Part shown: piece by piece, positions 59,199 to 64,000 of the stretch | Position numbering within the stretch: position 1 is the stretch's first letter | Layout: the number at the start of each line of letters is the position of its first letter | Source of the DNA: Phytophthora colocasiae | Taxonomy: Eukaryota; Oomycota; Peronosporomycetes; Peronosporales; Peronosporaceae | Assembly: GCA_018806915.1 (NCBI GenBank) | Contig: JAGKQI010000020.1 | Location: 682,001-746,000, forward strand | Reading direction: 5' to 3' | Length of the DNA: 64,000 nt | Notes under the pieces: model-generated | What the model saw: only the letters and a program-made list of their open reading frames with translations | The model's database searches: none | Told to the model about the DNA's origin: nothing | Translations under genes and position numbers: made by a program

Positions 59199-61934
59199 AT
59201 GAGCGGCAGGGATCAAAACGAGGCAGGGCCCGAAACATCGTCGTCTGATAAGCTGCTCGGAGATGATGCAGGGCTGGAGGCAACATCACTGGAAGCATTG
59301 GAAAGCGATTTTCAGGAAGTACTAGCCGAACTGGAAGGTGATAAAAGTTTGGAACGCTTTCGACTTGAGTACGAGAAATTGCATCGAGCTTTGAAGAAGT
59401 CTAATGGACAGGAGAAGAAGCTCATCAAGAAGTGTCGCGAGCTGAATGCGGAGATTATCAACAATGCAGCCAAGGTGCAGACAGCTCTCAAGCTTTCACA
59501 GGAGGATCAAGCGAGCATTGCGTCGCTGAAGAAGGAAATGGAGAAAGCTTGGAAAATGGTTGACGCTTCCCACGAGAAAGAACTGCGTGCCAAAGAGACC
59601 ATTCAACAGCTCAAGGACGAGATTGTCAATCTCGGTCGTCTTGTGGAGCAGGGGAGTGGGCTGAGCGCTGGGCAAGAGAGCATGCTGAAGGAAGTCATGC
59701 GTGCCAAGGAGGAGCTGATGCGCGCTAATGAAGAGCACGAAATCAATGCCAAGAAAGATCACGAGCGGATACAAGAGCTGCATCGCCGTCTGGGTGACAT
59801 GGACAACCTCGCTGCCACGCAGAAGAGCGATATCCAAACTCTAAAGGATCAACTTGCCATGAAGGCTGCGGAGCAGGAGCGCGAAATGCGACGAAAGGAG
59901 CGACTGGAGAAAGAGATCAAAGACGTGAAAAATAAGTTGGAGAAGAAGACCATCGAACAAGCACAAGGCGCCACAGAGCTTACCCGTTTGCAGACCCACG
60001 TTGGAGCGCTCGAGAAGCAGCTTGTTGAGGCTCGTGGTACGATGGACAAGTATGTGCGAGACTACGAGACACTATTCGGTCGTACGCAGAAGCTCACGGA
60101 TCTACTCAATGAACAGAACGACAAAACGATGCAGCTAGAAGTGGAGCGGCGCAACTTGGAGAACGAGCTGAAGGCCCGACACGATGAAATTCACCGTGTA
60201 AAACTGGAGAAGGGTACCGTGGAGCGCAAGTTGGACAAGGAAAAGCGACTTCTGCAACAGCTTGAAGAAAAGCTCGAAGGTGAGCATACTGCAAAGATTG
60301 TGCTGCAAACTCAAATCAAGAGTATGCAGCACGATCTCGATCTGGACAAGATTAACGAGGATCACACACGTACCGAGTTGGAGGCTTTGGAACAGGAGAA
60401 GGCGATGCAAGTGAAGCAGACTCTAAAGGCAGAGGGCAAAGTTCGTCGTGCGCACGATGAGATCAAGACAAATGAACGCGTAGCCAAGAATTTGGAACAG
60501 GAGTTGGCAGGCTTCAAGCTTGAAGCCTCAAAGCAGCGTAAGCTGATCTACCAGCTCGAGAAGGAACGCGAGAAGTACGGCATGGAGGCTGCAGAACAGC
60601 GTAAGCTGTATTTGCAGGCTGAAGAAGAGGCGAAACTGAAGGAAATGAGGAACCACGACTTGCAGAAGAAAGTTCACGAGGGTGAAACGAAGCTGAAGCA
60701 GCAACAACAGCTTTACGAGGCTGTCCGTAGCGAACGCAACCTTTACAGCAAGAACCTTATCGAGTCGCAGGATGAAATCGCTGAGATGAAGCGCAAGTTC
60801 AAAATCCTCACTCATCAAATTGAGCAGCTCAAAGAGGAAGTTGCTGCCAAAGACGTGGCGTTGGTCAAGGAGCACTTCGATCACCAGAAAGTGGAGAAAC
60901 AAAAGGAACAGCACAAGAGTGAACTTGCTCGTTTGCGAGCACTATTGGCTGCGAATGAAGAAACTATTAACAATCAAGACGCTGAAGTCCGCAAGCTCAG
61001 TACTCTTATCAGACGAATGGATGATGAAGCTTTGGAGCAGCGTAAAGAGTATGACCAGGTCATCAATGAGCGTGACATTCTCGGCACTCAACTTATTCGA
61101 CGCAATGATGAACTTGCACTTCTGTACGAGAAACTGAAGATCCAGCAGTCCACACTAAGCAAAGGTGAAGCTCAGTACCAGGAGCGCTTGCAAGATATTC
61201 GCGTGCTGAAGTTGAAGGTGACAGACCTCAAGCGCGAGCTGTACATTGCCAAGCACCAAGTAGGACAAGCTGACGAGCTGAAGCGTGAAGTTTACCATCT
61301 CCAACGCGAGTTACTCCAAGAAAAAACAAAGGTGAAAGCTCTATCGGAAGAATTGGAGAACCCTATGAATGTCCATCGGTGGCGTAAACTAGAAGGAAGT
61401 GATCCGGCAACGTACGAGTTGCTACAGAAGATTCAGACGCTACAGAAGCGACTCATTCAGAAGACCGAAGAAGTTGTGGAGAAAGAACTCGTAAACCAAG
61501 AGAAGGAGAAATTGTACCAAGAGCTCAAGGCGATTTTAGCACGACAACCGGGACCTGAAGTTGCAGAACAGTTGAGTTGGTATCAACAGGTTGTTCGAGA
61601 GAAGGAGAAGCAGCTCAAGAGCTTGTTAAGTGAGCAGAACATGTTCCAGGCGAAGGAACACGAATTGAAGTTCGAAATCGAGCGGCTGGCTCGTGAACTG
61701 CACGAGTTCAAGCGCAAATACTACAAGAAGAAGCTAGAGGCGAAGATGAAGGATAAACAGCCTGTGGTGTTGGTCTCGCGGAACCAGCAACAGTCCCAAC
61801 AAACCCAACTACCAAACATCCCGAATAACAATAGCAGTAAATCTAGTCGACCAAGTCCTGCAGAACAACAGCGGCAGCTAGCTATAGCCGCCGCAAATCG
61901 GTTCGTAGGTGGTGGCTTTAGTCTTAACCAGTAG
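59199..61934 (+). CDS. CFAP58: CFAP58 (CCDC147), flagellar coiled-coil protein
   Basis: A structural protein of motile cilia and flagella. A single exon encodes 911 aa (human 872), nearly all coiled coil. Long identical stretches to human CFAP58 can be read: LEGDKSLERFRLEYEKLH, KCRELNAEI, LVEQGSGLS, NLYSKNLIESQDEI, IRRNDELALLYEKLKIQQS, ENPMNVHRWRKLEGSDP, LQKRLIQKTEEVVEKEL, ARQPGPE. The end GGGFSLNQ parallels the human GGGFPLRS. The ATG at 59199 (MSGRDQNEAG) was chosen; a longer frame begins with a non-ATG codon. Its presence says the organism makes motile flagella, as oomycete zoospores do. It ends 81 bp from the convergent GRP94 stop. Confidence 0.95.
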   Translation: MSGRDQNEAGPETSSSDKLLGDDAGLEATSLEALESDFQEVLAELEGDKSLERFRLEYEKLHRALKKSNGQEKKLIKKCRELNAEIINNAAKVQTALKLSQEDQASIASLKKEMEKAWKMVDASHEKELRAKETIQQLKDEIVNLGRLVEQGSGLSAGQESMLKEVMRAKEELMRANEEHEINAKKDHERIQELHRRLGDMDNLAATQKSDIQTLKDQLAMKAAEQEREMRRKERLEKEIKDVKNKLEKKTIEQAQGATELTRLQTHVGALEKQLVEARGTMDKYVRDYETLFGRTQKLTDLLNEQNDKTMQLEVERRNLENELKARHDEIHRVKLEKGTVERKLDKEKRLLQQLEEKLEGEHTAKIVLQTQIKSMQHDLDLDKINEDHTRTELEALEQEKAMQVKQTLKAEGKVRRAHDEIKTNERVAKNLEQELAGFKLEASKQRKLIYQLEKEREKYGMEAAEQRKLYLQAEEEAKLKEMRNHDLQKKVHEGETKLKQQQQLYEAVRSERNLYSKNLIESQDEIAEMKRKFKILTHQIEQLKEEVAAKDVALVKEHFDHQKVEKQKEQHKSELARLRALLAANEETINNQDAEVRKLSTLIRRMDDEALEQRKEYDQVINERDILGTQLIRRNDELALLYEKLKIQQSTLSKGEAQYQERLQDIRVLKLKVTDLKRELYIAKHQVGQADELKREVYHLQRELLQEKTKVKALSEELENPMNVHRWRKLEGSDPATYELLQKIQTLQKRLIQKTEEVVEKELVNQEKEKLYQELKAILARQPGPEVAEQLSWYQQVVREKEKQLKSLLSEQNMFQAKEHELKFEIERLARELHEFKRKYYKKKLEAKMKDKQPVVLVSRNQQQSQQTQLPNIPNNNSSKSSRPSPAEQQRQLAIAAANRFVGGGFSLNQ

Positions 61935-62015
61935 TGCCTGCATATAAGTATTCAATACCAGCTTCTCGACTCTGTAGTAAAGGAACGTGCATTTGGACCA
62001 GGAACTTAGTCCTCT

Positions 62016-64000
62016 TTACAGTTCATCCTTTTCATCGACAACCGATTCAACTGACTCCTCAGTTGCCTCAGCATCATCTAGCTGTGGGCTTTCCTCGGAC
62101 TCATCCAAATCTTCCGCCTCTTCTTCGTCTACTTCCTCCTCCTCTTCAGGGACTTCGATCTCCGGTTCCAGTTCCATACTTTCGATACCCATGCTGCTCT
62201 TCATGATGCGGTGCACGCGTTCCGAGAAGTGGGTTGTGTCCGCCATGTCGAAGCCTGAGTTGATGAGAGCCGTATCGTACAGCAGCCAAGCGAGATCCTT
62301 GGTTTCCTTTTTTTCGGAGTCGCTTAGCATCAGCTCATTCAGCTTGGAGACAATCGGGTGGCGAGGGTTCAGCTCCAAAATTGCGGATCCAGCACCGTAC
62401 ATCGGCGAGTTCTTCTCGCCACTAGCAAACGTCTGGGACTTCATGATGCGCTGCATGTTAGCAGAGTAACCCCACTGCGAGGTCACCATAACGGCAGGCG
62501 AATCCACAACGCGCTGCGACATCGTCACACGAGAAATCTTGTCGCCGTATAGCGTCTTCAATGCGGTTGTGAGCGCCACGTACTTGTCAGCGTATAGCTG
62601 CTCACGCTTCTTCATGAGCGATTCGTCCTCGTCGCCGAACTTAATACCTTCCTTGGTAATAGACACAAGCTTCCTGCCGTCATACTCCGACATGTGCGAC
62701 ACCATGTATTCGTCCAGGGCATCCACAAAGTAAAGTACCTCGAGGCCCTTCGCACGCATTTTCTCCATGAAGGGAGATTTCTCGCACGCCTCAGCGTTCT
62801 CAGCAGCGATATAGTAGATCGAGTCCTGCCAGTCCTTCATTCGGTCCACATATTGCTCCAGCGAAGTCCACTTGCCGTCACTCTTGCTCGTTACAAAGCG
62901 CAAGAGCTTTACCAACTTGGCGCGGTTGGCAGCATCGTCCATGACGCCAAGTTTAATGTTCTTGCCGAATTCCTCCCAGAACTTGTTGTAGGAAGCATTT
63001 CCGTCCTCTTCCTCTCCTTCCTCTTCTCCCTCAACAGCCTCATCTGATTCCTTCTTAGCATCAGCTTCAGCATCGATCGAAGCGTCTGCCTCCACCTCTT
63101 CTTCTTCCTCCTCATCGTCGTCGTCTTCATCATTCTCAGACAGCTTGCGAAGCATTTCCAGAACCTTGCGAACCAGCTTTTTACGGATAACACGCAGGAT
63201 CTTGTTCTCCTGCAACGTTTCACGCGAGACATTGATCGGCAAGTCGTCTGAGTCGACAACACCAGCGATGAAGTTCAGGTAACGGGGAAGGAAGTCATCG
63301 AAGTCATCCGTGATAAGTACCTTCCGGACGTACAGTTTAATGTCCGCCTTCTGGTTCTCAAAACGAGTGTACAGGTCACGAGGTGCCTGGCCAGGAACGT
63401 ACAGAATTGACTTGAACTCAATCTCACCCTCTGCCTTGAAGTGGATCCACGTCAGAGGATTCGTGATGTCAGTCTTCTGCAGCGAGTGGTAAAAGCTCTC
63501 GTACTCCTCGTCACTGATGTCATCCTTGGAGCGTGTCCAAATAGCCTTGACCTCGTTGACGCGTTCCCAGTTCCAAACGGTGCGGGTCTCCGTGCGCTTC
63601 TTGGGAGCCTTTGCCTCCTCGTCTTCCTCCACGGCCTCCAGTTCTTCGTCCTCCTCGCCAGTTTTCTCAGTCTCTTTCTCGTCTTCAGCAGTCTCCTCGA
63701 CATCCACGGGTTCTTCTTCTACCTCGTACGTCTCGGTCGAGCTCGCGTTCACATAGATAGGGAACGTAATGAACTCACTGTAGTGTCCTACGAGGCTCTT
63801 GAGTTTGTCCTGGTCTTCGAACTCAGTAGCGTCCGGCTTGAGGAATAGTGTAATTTCGGTACCACGACCAAGCGTATCACCACGTGGGTCCTTTGTAATC
63901 GTGAAGGATGCATTGGCATCAGACTCCCAGATGTACTGGTCGTCATCGTTGTTCTTGCTCACGACGCGCACACGGTCAGCAACGAGGTAGACAGAGTAAA
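62016..64000 (-). CDS. HSP90B1: ER HSP90 chaperone GRP94/endoplasmin (5' end outside the window)
   Basis: An ATP-driven chaperone of the ER lumen. About 661 C-terminal residues are present; the frame is open at the right edge and lacks the ATPase N-terminus with the signal peptide. Visible: the end of the N-domain ([20 protein letters not shown]), an acidic charged linker, the middle domain ([62 protein letters not shown]), the dimerisation domain, and the terminal KDEL retrieval signal. A second acidic insertion of about 47 residues (about 62998-63140) lies in the middle domain between RKLSEN and [11 protein letters not shown], where human GRP94 has only a few residues. Confidence 0.96.
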   Translation of the reverse strand, partial: YSVYLVADRVRVVSKNNDDDQYIWESDANASFTITKDPRGDTLGRGTEITLFLKPDATEFEDQDKLKSLVGHYSEFITFPIYVNASSTETYEVEEEPVDVEETAEDEKETEKTGEEDEELEAVEEDEEAKAPKKRTETRTVWNWERVNEVKAIWTRSKDDISDEEYESFYHSLQKTDITNPLTWIHFKAEGEIEFKSILYVPGQAPRDLYTRFENQKADIKLYVRKVLITDDFDDFLPRYLNFIAGVVDSDDLPINVSRETLQENKILRVIRKKLVRKVLEMLRKLSENDEDDDDEEEEEEVEADASIDAEADAKKESDEAVEGEEEGEEEDGNASYNKFWEEFGKNIKLGVMDDAANRAKLVKLLRFVTSKSDGKWTSLEQYVDRMKDWQDSIYYIAAENAEACEKSPFMEKMRAKGLEVLYFVDALDEYMVSHMSEYDGRKLVSITKEGIKFGDEDESLMKKREQLYADKYVALTTALKTLYGDKISRVTMSQRVVDSPAVMVTSQWGYSANMQRIMKSQTFASGEKNSPMYGAGSAILELNPRHPIVSKLNELMLSDSEKKETKDLAWLLYDTALINSGFDMADTTHFSERVHRIMKSSMGIESMELEPEIEVPEEEEEVDEEEAEDLDESEESPQLDDAEATEESVESVVDEKDEL

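Overview
This window is nuclear DNA of a flagellated stramenopile, most probably an oomycete close to Phytophthora. The evidence is a 7TM receptor fused to a phosphatidylinositol-phosphate kinase, a Crinkler-like (CRN) effector relic, a Cys/His-repeat 'WRKY19-like' protein, a young Ty1/copia element, a flagellar CFAP58 protein, and dense genes with short introns (about 54-130 bp, donors GTAAGT, GTACGT or GTGCGT). I see 24 host protein genes plus one broken effector gene. I rebuilt exon structures by reading splice sites and checking phase; every multi-exon model given here sums to a whole number of codons.

Layout. 0.25-7.4 kb (minus strand): USP deubiquitinase, Cys/His-repeat protein, glutamine-dependent NAD synthetase. 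7.4-8.8 kb: gene-free, with an inverted-repeat element and a tandem duplication. 8.8-18 kb: GPCR-PIP kinase, a five-exon Tctex1 dynein light chain, Raptor (TORC1), and a glutathionyl-hydroquinone reductase with one in-frame stop. 18.8-29 kb: a CIP2A-like protein, La, a pyrimidine-nucleotide-type mitochondrial carrier, and a CEP192/SPD-2-like ASH protein. 29-41.7 kb: an uncharacterised discoidin-fold protein, SUZ12 (PRC2), PP1 inhibitor-3, a DAG-lipase-like membrane lipase, a mitochondrial thioredoxin, and an amino-acid permease. 41.8-49.4 kb: a CRN-like NTPase-nuclease gene split by a 5,489-bp copia element with 5-bp target duplications. 49.7-64 kb: PX protein, cyclin C, purple acid phosphatase, SEC62, an alpha/beta-hydrolase-like protein, CFAP58, and ER HSP90 (GRP94, running off the right edge).

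How the genes relate. Most are conserved housekeeping or signalling genes: nutrient and lipid signalling (GPCR-PIPK, Raptor, DAG lipase, PX), phosphatase control (CIP2A, PP1 inhibitor-3), transcription and chromatin (SUZ12, cyclin C), flagellum and centrosome (dynein light chain, CEP192-like, CFAP58), and secretory pathway (SEC62, GRP94). Several sit head-to-head over 114-306 bp and probably share promoters. The only clearly accessory region is the CRN/copia locus.

Most unusual observations: a copia copy with near-identical LTRs but a decayed polyprotein and a changed RT catalytic residue; a nonsense codon at a family-conserved Trp in the GST-like gene; a CIP2A homologue outside animals; E2F-type sites at the USP and SUZ12 promoters; and an acidic insertion in the middle domain of GRP94.
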